A stretch of 64,000 nucleotides of DNA from Pusillimonas sp. T2. GTDB lineage: Bacteria > Pseudomonadota > Gammaproteobacteria > Burkholderiales > Burkholderiaceae_B. Location: contig NZ_NIQA01000004.1 of the NCBI RefSeq assembly GCF_002236805.1, positions 186,001 to 250,000 on the forward strand. The letters are read 5' to 3'. Below are positions 34,049 through 43,341 of the stretch, in pieces. The notes beneath the pieces are model-generated. The model saw nothing but the letters and a program-made list of their open reading frames with translations, was not told where the DNA came from and did no database searches. Every line of letters begins with the position of its first letter. Position 1 is the stretch's first letter. The translations under genes were made by a program, and so were the position numbers.

Positions 34049-35802
34049 TGACAACTGTTCAGTTGGCTCAAGATCCGGCGCTGACGGTTGAAGCGTTGTC
34101 GGTGCGTTTGCAGTCCGAAGCCGGGGTTAATGATGCGGTGCGGTCATTAAGTTTGGCCATCGACAAAGGCCAGACCTTTGCCTTAGTGGGCGAGTCCGGT
34201 TGCGGAAAAAGCATGACGGCGTTGGCGCTGATGCGTCTGCTACCCGAAGCGGGGCAGGTCATGGGTGGCCGTGTGTGGGTCGGCGAGCAAGAGCTCAACG
34301 CCCTGCCCGAGGCGCAGATGCGTCGGGTGCGGGGTGGGCGTTTGGCTATGGTGTTTCAAGAGCCCTCTACCAGCTTGAACCCGGTCATGACTGTTGGGCG
34401 GCAAATTCTCGAAACGCTACATACACACACACAATATCGCGGTCATGCAGCCCGTCAACGTGCCGTTTACTGGCTGTCGAAGGTGGGTATCCCAGACCCC
34501 GAGCGCCGTATCGATGATTATCCGTTTCAGTTTTCGGGGGGGCAGAAGCAGCGCATCATGATTGCGATTGCCCTGGCGGCCGAGCCCGATGTCTTGATTG
34601 CCGACGAACCGACGACTGCGCTTGATGTAACGGTTCAAGGGCAAATTCTACGGCTTCTGGCCGATATCCAGAAAGAAATGGGGCTTGGGATTCTGCTGAT
34701 CACGCACGACCTGGCCATCGTGAAAAGCGTCGCCGATCATGTCGCCTTGATGCGAGCCGGCGAAATTCTCGAAACCCGCACGGCTGCCGAGTTCTTTGCC
34801 GACCCGCGACACCCCTATGCGCGTGCCCTGCTGGCCGCAGTGCCTTCGTTCGCCAAGCGCGGGCACTCACTGGTGCCATCTGTCGACGCAACGACGCTCG
34901 TTGCAGGCATCGACGGCAGTGCTTCGACCCCTCACCCGGCGCAGGCTGCCAAAGTCCTGCACACGCCCCAGATTCATCCGGCGTTCAAGTCCGCGCTTGC
35001 TTCGGCGCCGGTAGTGCTGTCGGTTCAAAATTTAGGCGTCAGCTATCCGCAGCGCAGCGGTATTTTGAGACGTATTACAGGGCATACGCGTGTTGTCGAC
35101 GACCTTTCGTTCGAGCTGCGTGCGGGAGAGACGCTGGCCTTGTTGGGTGAGTCGGGCTGCGGCAAGACAACGACGGCCAAGGCGTTATTAAGGCTACTCG
35201 ACAAGCAGGCCATCATCACCGGCCAGGCGTTGCTTGAGGGCGAATCGTTATTCGATGTCGGGGGCGCGAAGCTCAAGGCTATGCGGCGGCGGCTGCAAAT
35301 TGTGTTTCAAGACCCCTACGCGTCGCTCGACCCCCGCATGTTGGTGGGCGATATCCTGGAAGAGGGGGTGGCCGCGTTAAGGCCCGACCGTTCGGCGGCC
35401 GACCGGCGTGCCCACGTCGGGCAGCTCCTGGAAAGGGTCGGTCTGCCGGCAAACACGGTAAATCGCTATCCACATGAGTTTTCGGGCGGGCAGCGTCAGC
35501 GCATTGCCATTGCGCGTGCTTTGGCTGTCGAGCCTGCAGTTTTGGTCTGCGATGAGCCTACCTCGGCCCTCGATGTCTCTGTGCAGGCACAACTTATACA
35601 GTTACTGCAAGATTTGCAGGCTGAGTTCAATATGGCCTATCTGTTCATCACCCATAATTTTGGGGTGGTCGAATACTTGTCCGACCGGATCGCGATTATG
35701 CAGGGTGGACGCATCGTAGAAATCGGTGAGACGGCGGCGCTGCTCGAGTCGCCCAAACATGCAGAAACGCAACGCTTATTGGCGGCAGTACCCCGTCTTT
35801 AA
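34045..35802 (+). CDS. Fused two-domain ABC ATPase of the peptide-type transporter
   Basis: A 585-residue protein with two complete ATPase domains. Domain 1 (about 8-260) has GESGCGKS, FSGGQKQRIMIAIAL, LIADEPTTALD and LITHDLAIV. Domain 2 (about 315-575) has GESGCGKT, FSGGQRQRIAIARAL, LVCDEPTSALD and FITHNFGVV. Each domain ends in an oligopeptide-transporter C-terminal extension. The layout equals DppD fused to DppF, or the YejF type. All motifs look active. It is the last gene of the four-gene unit. Confidence 0.9.
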   Translation: MMTTVQLAQDPALTVEALSVRLQSEAGVNDAVRSLSLAIDKGQTFALVGESGCGKSMTALALMRLLPEAGQVMGGRVWVGEQELNALPEAQMRRVRGGRLAMVFQEPSTSLNPVMTVGRQILETLHTHTQYRGHAARQRAVYWLSKVGIPDPERRIDDYPFQFSGGQKQRIMIAIALAAEPDVLIADEPTTALDVTVQGQILRLLADIQKEMGLGILLITHDLAIVKSVADHVALMRAGEILETRTAAEFFADPRHPYARALLAAVPSFAKRGHSLVPSVDATTLVAGIDGSASTPHPAQAAKVLHTPQIHPAFKSALASAPVVLSVQNLGVSYPQRSGILRRITGHTRVVDDLSFELRAGETLALLGESGCGKTTTAKALLRLLDKQAIITGQALLEGESLFDVGGAKLKAMRRRLQIVFQDPYASLDPRMLVGDILEEGVAALRPDRSAADRRAHVGQLLERVGLPANTVNRYPHEFSGGQRQRIAIARALAVEPAVLVCDEPTSALDVSVQAQLIQLLQDLQAEFNMAYLFITHNFGVVEYLSDRIAIMQGGRIVEIGETAALLESPKHAETQRLLAAVPRL

Positions 35803-35829
35803 GGCCTGCAGGGCTTATAATGAGGGTCT

Positions 35830-36339
35830 ATGGCACTTAAAGTATTCGACCTTCAATGTGAGCTGGGCCACGTCTTCGAGGGCTGGTTTGGTTCTGATGA
35901 CAACTACGAGTCACAACAGGCGCGTGGGCTTTTGACATGCCCGGTTTGCAACAGTAAACAGGTTGCCAAAAAACTGACGGCTTCGCGTATTAATCGTGGG
36001 CGCTCACGCGTTCAGGCGCCCAACCCGCCTGCCGAGGCTTCTACGGCCGCGTCTGTCGCGCCATCGCACCCGGCCCGCAGCGCCGAGTTGGCCGCGCCGG
36101 CTATGTCTCAGTTGGCGGCGTTGCAAGCCGAGGTCATGCACAAGGTGCGCGACATCATTCGCAATACCGAAAACGTCGGTCCTCGTTTTGCCGAAGAGGC
36201 CCTGCGGATGCATCATGGCGAGGTCGAAGAGCGTGCCATTCGGGGTACGGCTACTCCCGAAGAGCGTGAAGCGCTGGCCGAAGAGGGGGTAACGGTCTTG
36301 CCAGTGCCCGATTACCTCGACGACGATCGCATGCAATAA
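35830..36339 (+). CDS. DUF1178 zinc-ribbon-like protein
   Basis: A 169-residue protein. The N-terminus MALKVFDLQCELGHVFEGWFGS and CPVCNSKQVAKKLTASRI provide a Cys-His/CPxC zinc-ribbon resembling FmdB-type regulators. The middle is an Ala/Pro-rich linker. The conserved C-terminal half KVRDIIRNTENVGPRFAEEALRMHHGEVEERAIRG defines DUF1178. Its function is not known. It lies 27 bp after the ATPase gene and ends in a strong terminator, so it may share the transporter transcript. Confidence 0.85.
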   Translation: MALKVFDLQCELGHVFEGWFGSDDNYESQQARGLLTCPVCNSKQVAKKLTASRINRGRSRVQAPNPPAEASTAASVAPSHPARSAELAAPAMSQLAALQAEVMHKVRDIIRNTENVGPRFAEEALRMHHGEVEERAIRGTATPEEREALAEEGVTVLPVPDYLDDDRMQ

Positions 36340-36370
36340 AAAAACGGGCCTTGGCCCGTTTTTTTATTGC
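36333..36370. terminator. Bidirectional Rho-independent terminator
   Basis: A perfect 18-bp inverted repeat with a TT loop: 36333-36350 pairs with 36353-36370. Each arm is a GC-rich ACGGGCC-type segment followed by an A/T tract of seven bases, so it works in both directions. It overlaps the stop codon of the DUF1178 gene and ends 15 bp before the efp stop. Confidence 0.95.
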
Positions 36371-36385
36371 GCTAGCACATGTGCT

Positions 36386-36943
36386 TTACATCACGCGGCT
36401 GCGGTACTCGCCTGTGCGGGTATCGATTTCGATTTTGTCGCCAATGTTGCAAAACAGCGGTACGCTGATTTCTTTACCTGTATTGATCTTGGCTGGCTTA
36501 AGCACTTTGCCCGATGTGTCGCCCTTGACGGCCGGTTCGGTGTAAGTGATTTCACGAACAATAATAGTGGGCAATTCAACCGAGATCGCACGGCCTTCGT
36601 AGAATACGACCTCAACAGTCATGCCTTCTTCAAGGTAGTCCAGTGCATCGCCCATGCTGTCGGATTCAACTTCGTATTGGTTGTACTCTTCGTCCATGAA
36701 GGCGTACATGGGGTCGGCAAAATACGAATAGGTGCATTCTTTTTTCTCGAGCATGACGATTTCGAATTTTTCGTCGGCTTTATAAACCGATTCGCTGCCC
36801 GAACCTGACAACAGGTTTTTGAACTTCAGTTTGACAACCGCCGAGTTACGGCCCGATTTATTGTATTCGGCCTTCTGGACAACCAGCGGCTCGCCACTTA
36901 CCATTACGACGTTACCTACGCGCAGTTCTTGTGCGGTTTTCAT
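36386..36943 (-). CDS. efp: Translation elongation factor P
   Basis: A 185-residue EF-P of normal length with the three beta-barrel domains. [15 protein letters not shown] starts it, and the C-terminal block [18 protein letters not shown] is diagnostic. The loop KSGRNSA places arginine at position 32 rather than lysine. Arg32 is the residue rhamnosylated by EarP in beta- and some gammaproteobacteria, and earP is the next gene upstream. EF-P relieves ribosome stalling at polyproline stretches. A CGGAG site lies before the ATG. Confidence 0.97.
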   Translation of the reverse strand: MKTAQELRVGNVVMVSGEPLVVQKAEYNKSGRNSAVVKLKFKNLLSGSGSESVYKADEKFEIVMLEKKECTYSYFADPMYAFMDEEYNQYEVESDSMGDALDYLEEGMTVEVVFYEGRAISVELPTIIVREITYTEPAVKGDTSGKVLKPAKINTGKEISVPLFCNIGDKIEIDTRTGEYRSRVM

Positions 36944-36958
36944 TAGAAAAACTCCGGG

Positions 36959-37018
36959 AAATAGTGTGCTTAAAGCCGGCCTTCCGGGCCAAAAGCGTTA
37001 ATACAAAGCCCACTATTT
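36959..37018 (-). promoter_or_regulatory. Long inverted repeat in the earP-efp gap (candidate efp leader structure)
   Basis: AAATAGTGTGCTT (36959-36971) and AAGCCCACTATTT (37006-37018) are complementary over 13 positions with one mismatch and enclose a 34-nt loop. A smaller GC-rich GGCC stem sits inside the loop. On the minus strand the structure ends about 2 nt before the efp Shine-Dalgarno site. It could modulate efp translation or message processing after earP. Confidence 0.5.
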
Positions 37019-37026
37019 TAACGTGT

Positions 37027-38124
37027 TTAGCAATTTTTCGCGCAAAACGTCGTCAGGTTGGTGGCTAAGTCGGGTTGTTGTGCCAGGCTGTCCGTTCGGC
37101 GTGCAGCAGCTGCCACCCAGTCGTTCCATGCCGGGTACTGCAGCACGGCATCCAGGTGTCGTCTTGCGGCAGCGTCTTCTTTTTTGTTCCAGGCCATCAT
37201 CAATTGCCCGACGGCGTCGGGGTAGCCGCTCTGCGCAAGCCACGCCTGCAGTTTAATCAGGTGTGTGTCGTCTTCCTGTTCGTAAATGTGCCATACCAGT
37301 GGTTTGCCCGCCCATAGCGCGCGCACCAAAGAGTCCTCACCCCTGACGAAATTCAGGTCGCTGCTCCACAGCAGACGGTCAAAGCCTGCCTGGTCTACAA
37401 ATGGGATTTCAACGACACGAACATGGGGCGTGGCCACGTTGATGATGTTTGGGTGCATGCCTTGGGGCACCAGCACCACCCAGGGTGACTGCGTAGCCTC
37501 GAGCGCATGGATCAGAGCCGTTGCGGGCGCGCCCGGATAGCCGAACAACAAGGCTTGCCGCCAGCCTGCCTGGAGTCCGGCAATGACATCGGCCGGCACC
37601 TGCAGTGCGGCCAATAGTGCGGCGCGCTGACGGGCATCAGCTTGCCAGGCATCACGTTGCGCCAGCAAGTCGCGTTCTCGCAGCAGGCCGCCCGTGTTAG
37701 ACGTGAACCCTGGATAGAAGAAAAACTTGCGCAGGCCGTTCGATTGCAGTGAGGGCACGGCATGAAAAGATTCGACCCAGGCTTCGGCGCTTAAGTATTC
37801 CAGGTTAATCCACAAGCTGCCTTTGGCTTTCATTGCTTCGATAAAAGTTTCGGGCGGGTCGCAGCTGAAGGCTTCGATGACTACGTCACCGGGTTCACGC
37901 AGTGGCGCAGGGGTTGTCCAATGAACCACCTTGATGTTGTGTGTCAGCGATTGAACAGGCTGGACGGCAACCGAGGCCTCGATACGCTGGAATCGATGAA
38001 TATCATCTACCCATAGCGTGACCTGATGCCCGTCGGGTGCATCGGCCAGTTGGCGCGCCAGGCGCCAGCACACACCGATGTCACCGAAGTTGTCGATAAC
38101 CCGGCAGAAAATATCAAAATGCAT
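37027..38124 (-). CDS. earP: EF-P arginine rhamnosyltransferase
   Basis: A 365-residue GT-B glycosyltransferase. The N-terminus MHFDIFCRVIDNFGDIGVCWRLARQL has the two aspartates (Asp11, Asp15) matching the catalytic pair of EarP. The C-terminal lobe carries VRGEDSLVRALWAGKPLVWHIYEQEDDTH, whose Glu and Asp contact dTDP-rhamnose in known structures. EarP transfers L-rhamnose from dTDP-rhamnose to Arg32 of EF-P. Its position directly upstream of efp on the same strand supports the assignment. Confidence 0.93.
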   Translation of the reverse strand: MHFDIFCRVIDNFGDIGVCWRLARQLADAPDGHQVTLWVDDIHRFQRIEASVAVQPVQSLTHNIKVVHWTTPAPLREPGDVVIEAFSCDPPETFIEAMKAKGSLWINLEYLSAEAWVESFHAVPSLQSNGLRKFFFYPGFTSNTGGLLRERDLLAQRDAWQADARQRAALLAALQVPADVIAGLQAGWRQALLFGYPGAPATALIHALEATQSPWVVLVPQGMHPNIINVATPHVRVVEIPFVDQAGFDRLLWSSDLNFVRGEDSLVRALWAGKPLVWHIYEQEDDTHLIKLQAWLAQSGYPDAVGQLMMAWNKKEDAAARRHLDAVLQYPAWNDWVAAAARRTDSLAQQPDLATNLTTFCAKNC

Positions 38125-38175
38125 GGCAAAGTTGGCGAAGCGCGGTGGCGTGGGGTGCCACCGCCTGGCAAGTGT

Positions 38176-39387
38176 TCAATGAAAGTGGCGCGGCTCGAGG
38201 TCGGTTTCTTCAGGAAGCTCGGGGTGCATCATCTCGCCCAGAGCATTGGGAAAAAACGGCGCGCCGCAGTCTTCGCAAATTTCGGTGGTTGCCAACCCAT
38301 TGATGAGCTTGATTTCGGTAACGCCTACCTCAGCCAGATGCGCAGCGATTTCGTCAGGGATAGTTGGCGAGCCGTTGTCGATTGCTGCGCCTGCAGCTTC
38401 TTCTTTGCTAAGAATAGGCCAGACGCAGCCGTAAATAACTTGCTGGCTGTGACGGGTGGTAAAGCCAACCCGGTATTCTTCGATCATGGATTCGCCGCAC
38501 CCGACAATAGCTGCCTGTAGTTCGGGGCCCCTGAGATTGGCTGCATTTTGCAGCCATATCACTGCAGCCTTCAGGGCAAGCGGGCGAATACGGCGGTCGG
38601 CCTCGCGACTGTTGACGTAATAGGCGTCGGGCTGGACGTAGTCGATGGTGCAAGCGGTGTAGCGCGCCTGAATGACCGGGTTGATGGCCTCTTGCCATTG
38701 CTGAAGGCAGTTTGCTCGATGTGTGGCTACGTCGTCGGTGGCGGCTTGCCAGGCAAACACCGCATTGCCCTTAGGGACGGCGACTGCGGCAACGACGAAA
38801 CGTGCGTCGGCCAGCATGCCGTCGGTGTTGGGCATGGGGCGAACCTCGGGATGAGGCGCTTTGCCCGACAGGGCGGCCTGGCCGAGTTGCTGCGTCCAGC
38901 GCGCTGTATCTTGAAAAGTTTGCGGCATTTGCTCGAAGCTGACGATTTCTGGCAGCAGGGCGACGCGGGCACCCTCGGCCAGCACGTTCTCGTGCAAGGC
39001 TTTGACCAAGGTGTCGGATTCTTTGGCGGTTAAGGGCGAGGGCACAGGTAACTGGTAACGTGTCCATGCCAGGATAGGTGCCGACAACAGCAAAACATCA
39101 TACGCGCCATCGGGGCCTTCGAGCTGTACGGATTCAGAACCGGTTTCGGCCATTTCGACCAGGATTTCGTAGGCGGCCATGCGGTCGGGTACCAGTGCCT
39201 CGAGCGCAGATTCGATATGCCGATTGGGCTTGCCCTTGAGCATCTTGGAAATCAGCGCGGTAATCTGGTGTTCCCAGAATAAATCTTCGACGCGGCTGCC
39301 CGACAGCGCCAGGGCTTCGGCCAAAGACGTGAGACGTCGCGCATCGGCAGGCAGGCGGGTGGAGCCGGATTTTGGTGTAGTTGACAT
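38176..39387 (-). CDS. DUF2863 family protein
   Basis: A 403-residue soluble protein with no signal peptide or membrane segment. I recognise it as DUF2863, a family I associate with Burkholderiales. The C-terminus has a CxxC pair (ICEDCGAPFFPN), possibly a metal site. No catalytic motif or known fold was seen. ATG 39387 was chosen over an upstream TTG at 39399, as residues before it look random. It precedes earP by 51 bp on the same strand, so the three genes to efp may be co-transcribed. Confidence 0.7.
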   Translation of the reverse strand: MSTTPKSGSTRLPADARRLTSLAEALALSGSRVEDLFWEHQITALISKMLKGKPNRHIESALEALVPDRMAAYEILVEMAETGSESVQLEGPDGAYDVLLLSAPILAWTRYQLPVPSPLTAKESDTLVKALHENVLAEGARVALLPEIVSFEQMPQTFQDTARWTQQLGQAALSGKAPHPEVRPMPNTDGMLADARFVVAAVAVPKGNAVFAWQAATDDVATHRANCLQQWQEAINPVIQARYTACTIDYVQPDAYYVNSREADRRIRPLALKAAVIWLQNAANLRGPELQAAIVGCGESMIEEYRVGFTTRHSQQVIYGCVWPILSKEEAAGAAIDNGSPTIPDEIAAHLAEVGVTEIKLINGLATTEICEDCGAPFFPNALGEMMHPELPEETDLEPRHFH

Positions 39388-39435
39388 GGTGCAATACAAG
39401 ATTCAGACGGTGCTAGTGTAACGCGTGCAAGAAGT

Positions 39436-39465
39436 AAAAATCCCCCGCGCATTGCTGCGCGGGGG
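39436..39465 (-). terminator. Rho-independent terminator of acnB
   Basis: CCCCCGCGC (39442-39450) and GCGCGGGGG (39457-39465) form a 9-bp stem with a 6-nt loop. On the minus strand it is followed by ATTTTTA (39441-39435). It lies 24 bp past the acnB stop and upstream of the DUF2863 gene start. Confidence 0.85.
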
Positions 39466-39489
39466 ACAAGCAGATCGGGCCGGTTAGGG

Positions 39490-42075
39490 TCAGACCTTGA
39501 CGGTATCAGCGACTTTCTGGAATTCTTCGATTTGGTCGAAGTTCATGTAGCGATAGATATCGCTGCTGTTTTGTTCCAGAATGCCCATGTCAGCCAGGTA
39601 CTCTTCTTTGGTCGGGATACGACCCAGACGCGAGCAAATGGCGGCCAGCTCGGCCGAACCCAGGAATACGTTTGAGTTTTTGCCCAAACGGTTCGGGAAG
39701 TTACGGGTGCTGGTCGACATAACGGTTGCGCCTTCGCGAACCTGAGCCTGGTTACCCATGCACAGCGAGCAACCGGGCATTTCCATACGGGCACCTGCAC
39801 TACCCAGTACGCCGTAGTGACCTTCCTCGGTCAGCTGATGCTGATCCATTTTGGTTGGGGGGGCAACCCACAGCTTGACCGGAATGTCGCGCTTGTTTTC
39901 CAGCAGCTTGGATGCTGCACGGAAGTGGCCGATGTTGGTCATGCAGCTGCCGATGAACACTTCGTCGATGGTTGTGCCGGAAACATCGGACAGCGTCTTG
40001 ACGTCGTCGGGGTCGTTCGGGCAAGCCACGATAGGTTCGTGAATATCGGCCAGGTCGATGTCGATGACCGCAGCGTACTCGGCGTCGGCATCGGGTTCGA
40101 GCAACTGGGGGTTGGCCAGCCAGGCTTCCATGGCCTTAATGCGGCGGCCGATGGTGCGTTCGTCTTGGTAGCCGTTGGCGATCATCCACTTCAACATGGT
40201 GATGTTGCTGTTGATGTACTCGATGATGGGCTCTTTGTTCAGGCGCACGGTACATGCCGCAGCGGAACGCTCTGCTGATGCGTCTGACAGTTCGAAAGCC
40301 TGTTCGATTTTAAGGTCGGGCAAGCCTTCGATTTCGAGGATGCGGCCCGAGAAAATGTTTTTCTTGCCCTTTTTCTCGACGGTAAGCAGGCCCTGCTTGA
40401 TGGCATACAGCGGAATGGCATTGACCAGGTCACGCAAGGTTACGCCAGGCTGCATTTTGCCTTTGAAGCGCACCAGTACCGATTCGGGCATGTCGAGTGG
40501 CATGACGCCGGTGGCAGCGGCAAAGGCGACCAGACCGGAGCCTGCGGGGAAGCTGATCCCGATGGGGAAGCGTGTGTGCGAGTCGCCGCCGGTACCGACA
40601 GTGTCAGGCAACAGCATGCGGTTCAACCACGAGTGGATGATGCCGTCGCCAGGGCGCAACGAAATGCCGCCGCGGGTGCTGATGAAGTCTGGCAGTTCGT
40701 GGTGGGTTTTGACGTCGACAGGCTTGGGGTAGGCCGCTGTGTGGCAGAACGACTGCATGACCAGGTCGGCCGAGAAACCCAGGCAGGCCAGGTCTTTGAG
40801 CTCGTCGCGGGTCATCGGGCCAGTGGTGTCCTGGCTACCGACCGATGTCATTTTGGGTTCGCAGTAGGTGCCGGGGCGAATACCTTGGCCGTCAGGCAAG
40901 CCACAGGCGCGACCGACCATCTTCTGGGCCAGCGTAAAGCCTTTGCCCGAATCGACAGGGCTGCTGGGCAGACGGAACAGGGTGGAAGCAGGCAAGCCGA
41001 GTGCTTCACGGGCTTTGGCTGTCAGGCCGCGACCGATGATAAGGGGGATGCGGCCACCAGCGCGCACTTCGTCAAACAAGACGTCGGACTTCACCTGGAA
41101 TTCGGCAATGACTTCGCCGTTTTTCAGGGCTTTGCCTTCGTAGGGGCGCAGCTCGACAACGTCACCGGTGTTCATGGCCGAAACGTCGAGCTCGATAGGC
41201 AGTGCGCCGGCATCTTCCATAGTGTTGTAGAAGATAGGAGCAATTTTGCTGCCCAGGCAGACGCCGCCAAAACGCTTGTTAGGTACAAACGGGATATCTT
41301 GACCGGTGAACCAAAGAACCGAGTTGGTGGCCGACTTGCGCGACGAACCAGTACCCACCACATCGCCAACGTAGGCAATTTGATGACCTTTGTCTTTCAG
41401 GCTTTCGAGGAACTTTACCGGGCCTACTTTGCCGGGTTCGTCGGGCTCGATGCCGGGACGCGGGTTCTTGAGCATGGCCAGCGCGTGCAGCGGGATGTCG
41501 GGGCGGCTCCAGGCGTCGGGTGCCGGCGACAGATCGTCGGTGTTGGTTTCGCCCGATACCTTGAATACGGTAACAGTCATGCTTTCGGGGACTTCGGGGC
41601 GCGCAGTGAACCACTCGGCGTCGGCCCAGCTTTGCATGACTTCTTTGGCGAACGCGTTACCTTTTTCGGCCTTTTCCTGAACATCGTGGAAGGCGTCGAA
41701 CATCAGCAGCGTGTGCTTGAGTGCGTTGGCAGCAACAGGCGCCAGTGCTGCATTGTCAAGCAGCTCGATGAGCGGGTGGATGTTGTAGCCGCCCAGCATT
41801 GTGCCCAGCAGTTCTGTCGCTTTCTCGGGGCTGATGAGTGCGCACTTTTCGGTGCCGAAAGCAACGGCCGCCAGGTACGATGCCTTGACTTTGGCTGCGT
41901 CATCGACACCTGCGGGAACGCGATAGGTAATCAGGTTGAGCAGGTAGTCTTCTTCGCCAGCGGGCGGGTTCTTCAGCAGTTCGATCAGGTCGGCGGTTTG
42001 TTGAGCCGACAGGGGAAGCGGGGGAATGCCCAGCGCGGCGCGCTCGGCAACGTGTTGGCGGTAAGTATCCAGCAT
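39490..42075 (-). CDS. acnB: Aconitate hydratase B
   Basis: An 861-residue aconitase of the AcnB type. The N-terminal HEAT-like domain starts [22 protein letters not shown]. The catalytic part includes [22 protein letters not shown]. Cluster cysteines occur in [24 protein letters not shown] and [11 protein letters not shown], and the last segment provides the CxxC pair for the 4Fe-4S cluster. It isomerises citrate to isocitrate in the TCA cycle and may also act as an iron-dependent RNA-binding regulator, as in E. coli. It lies 99 bp after mdh on the same strand. Confidence 0.97.
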   Translation of the reverse strand: MLDTYRQHVAERAALGIPPLPLSAQQTADLIELLKNPPAGEEDYLLNLITYRVPAGVDDAAKVKASYLAAVAFGTEKCALISPEKATELLGTMLGGYNIHPLIELLDNAALAPVAANALKHTLLMFDAFHDVQEKAEKGNAFAKEVMQSWADAEWFTARPEVPESMTVTVFKVSGETNTDDLSPAPDAWSRPDIPLHALAMLKNPRPGIEPDEPGKVGPVKFLESLKDKGHQIAYVGDVVGTGSSRKSATNSVLWFTGQDIPFVPNKRFGGVCLGSKIAPIFYNTMEDAGALPIELDVSAMNTGDVVELRPYEGKALKNGEVIAEFQVKSDVLFDEVRAGGRIPLIIGRGLTAKAREALGLPASTLFRLPSSPVDSGKGFTLAQKMVGRACGLPDGQGIRPGTYCEPKMTSVGSQDTTGPMTRDELKDLACLGFSADLVMQSFCHTAAYPKPVDVKTHHELPDFISTRGGISLRPGDGIIHSWLNRMLLPDTVGTGGDSHTRFPIGISFPAGSGLVAFAAATGVMPLDMPESVLVRFKGKMQPGVTLRDLVNAIPLYAIKQGLLTVEKKGKKNIFSGRILEIEGLPDLKIEQAFELSDASAERSAAACTVRLNKEPIIEYINSNITMLKWMIANGYQDERTIGRRIKAMEAWLANPQLLEPDADAEYAAVIDIDLADIHEPIVACPNDPDDVKTLSDVSGTTIDEVFIGSCMTNIGHFRAASKLLENKRDIPVKLWVAPPTKMDQHQLTEEGHYGVLGSAGARMEMPGCSLCMGNQAQVREGATVMSTSTRNFPNRLGKNSNVFLGSAELAAICSRLGRIPTKEEYLADMGILEQNSSDIYRYMNFDQIEEFQKVADTVKV

Positions 42076-42113
42076 GTGACGTGCCCTTTGTCGAGGGTTG
42101 GAGAAAATTCAAA

Positions 42114-42149
42114 GACAGCCCGGGCGCCGGGTAGGGCGCGAGGGCTGTC
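42114..42149 (-). other. Hairpin between mdh and acnB (candidate attenuator)
   Basis: GACAGCCC (42114-42121) and GGGCTGTC (42142-42149) form a perfect outer stem. GCGCC (42125-42129) and GGCGC (42135-42139) form an inner stem. On the minus strand it is followed by TTTGAATTTT, a weak U-tract. It may partially terminate or process the mdh-acnB transcript. Confidence 0.5.
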
Positions 42150-42174
42150 GGGAAGTGGTCAGACCCGCAGTTGA

Positions 42175-43161
42175 TTACAGCAGGTCTTTGACGCCGTCGC
42201 GCTCTTCGAGCAGTTCGTTAAGTGTGTTGTCCATGCGTTCGCGCGAGAAGCTGTCGATGTCCAGGCCTTGAACGATGGTGTATTCGCCGTTTTGTGTTGT
42301 AACGGGGTAGCCGTAAACGATGCCTTCGGGGATGCCGTAGGAACCGTCGGACGGAATGCCCATGGTGACCCATTTGCCGTTCGAACCCAGAACCCAGTCG
42401 CGAACGTGGTCGATGGCGGCGTTAGCTGCAGAAGCGGCCGAAGACAGGCCTCGTGCTTCGATGATGGCTGCGCCGCGCTTGCCGACGGTGGGGATGAATG
42501 TATCGCGGTTCCAGGCGTCGTCGTTGATGACCTGAGCGAGTTTGTCGCCGTTTGCTGTGGCAAAGCGGATATCGGGGTACATCGTGGGCGAGTGGTTGCC
42601 CCAAACGATAAGGTTTTCGATGTCGGCGACTTTTTTGCCCGATTTTGCAGCCAACTGAGACAACGCACGGTTGTGGTCGAGGCGCAGCATGGCGGTAAAG
42701 TTTTTGGCGGGCAGGTCGGGGGCCGATTTCATGGCGATGTAAGCGTTGGTGTTGGCGGGGTTGCCTACAACCAAAACTTTAACGTTACGGCTGGCGACGT
42801 CGTTAAGCGCCTTGCCTTGCACCTTGAAGATCTCGGCGTTGACTTTGAGCAGGTCTTTGCGCTCCATGCCTGGGCCGCGAGGACGCGAACCAACGAGCAG
42901 GGCAACGTCAGCGTCTTTGAAGGCTTCGCGGGGGTCGCTGTGGGCGGTCATGCCTTGCAGCAGGGGGAACGCGCAGTCGTCGAGTTCCATCATGACGCCT
43001 TTGAGTGCTTTTTGTGCTTTCTCGTCAGGGATTTCGAGCAACTGCAGGATGACAGGCTGGTCTTTGCCCAACATTTCGCCCGAGGCGATGCGGAACAACA
43101 GGGCGTAACCGATTTGACCGGCAGCGCCGGTGACGGCGACACGCATGGCGGGTTTGGACAT
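42175..43161 (-). CDS. mdh: Malate dehydrogenase
   Basis: A 328-residue NAD-dependent malate dehydrogenase. [19 protein letters not shown] is the NAD site, and [17 protein letters not shown] is the mobile loop with substrate arginines. [25 protein letters not shown] and [13 protein letters not shown] (catalytic His) follow. It belongs to the cytosolic-type class common in Burkholderiales. ATG 43161 was chosen because family members begin [15 protein letters not shown] and GGAG lies upstream. A 26-residue upstream extension was rejected. Confidence 0.97.
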   Translation of the reverse strand: MSKPAMRVAVTGAAGQIGYALLFRIASGEMLGKDQPVILQLLEIPDEKAQKALKGVMMELDDCAFPLLQGMTAHSDPREAFKDADVALLVGSRPRGPGMERKDLLKVNAEIFKVQGKALNDVASRNVKVLVVGNPANTNAYIAMKSAPDLPAKNFTAMLRLDHNRALSQLAAKSGKKVADIENLIVWGNHSPTMYPDIRFATANGDKLAQVINDDAWNRDTFIPTVGKRGAAIIEARGLSSAASAANAAIDHVRDWVLGSNGKWVTMGIPSDGSYGIPEGIVYGYPVTTQNGEYTIVQGLDIDSFSRERMDNTLNELLEERDGVKDLL

Positions 43162-43210
43162 GAAGGATCTCCGAAAAAGATGAGGGTAAGGACAGATTTT
43201 AATAGGTAAA

Positions 43211-43239
43211 AGATTAGTTGAAATCGTGCGTGTAGTCAA
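43211..43239 (-). promoter_or_regulatory. Promoter of mdh-acnB
   Basis: On the minus strand TTGACT (43239-43234) and TAATCT (43216-43211) are spaced by exactly 17 bp. The -35 box is close to consensus and the -10 box moderate. It lies about 50 bp before the mdh start and just downstream of the TCTTATATAAGA palindrome. Confidence 0.55.
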
Positions 43240-43249
43240 ACATCTTATA

Positions 43250-43261
43250 TCTTATATAAGA
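43250..43261. promoter_or_regulatory. Candidate operator TCTTATATAAGA
   Basis: A perfect 12-bp palindrome, preceded by a partial repeat (ATCTTATAT at 43242-43250), lies between divergent mdh and the GntR-type gene. It is 11 bp upstream of the mdh -35 box and 81 bp before the regulator start. GntR/UTRA proteins bind short AT-centred palindromes, so the neighbour is the obvious candidate binder. Confidence 0.55.
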
Positions 43262-43341
43262 CAGAAGAGTGTTAGACATTCGTCGCGAACCGTGCGAGAA
43301 TGTCGGGCGTTCTCAGTAAACCGTCCTGACTTTTGTCGACC

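Noticed and set aside
40576-42174. Long open frame (532 codons) on the plus strand opposite acnB
   Set aside because: It is fully antisense to a clear aconitase. Its translation is a shadow of biased codon use, with no family resemblance.
42268-43209. 313-codon open frame on the plus strand opposite mdh
   Set aside because: It is antisense to a complete malate dehydrogenase, Val/Gly/Phe-rich without motifs.
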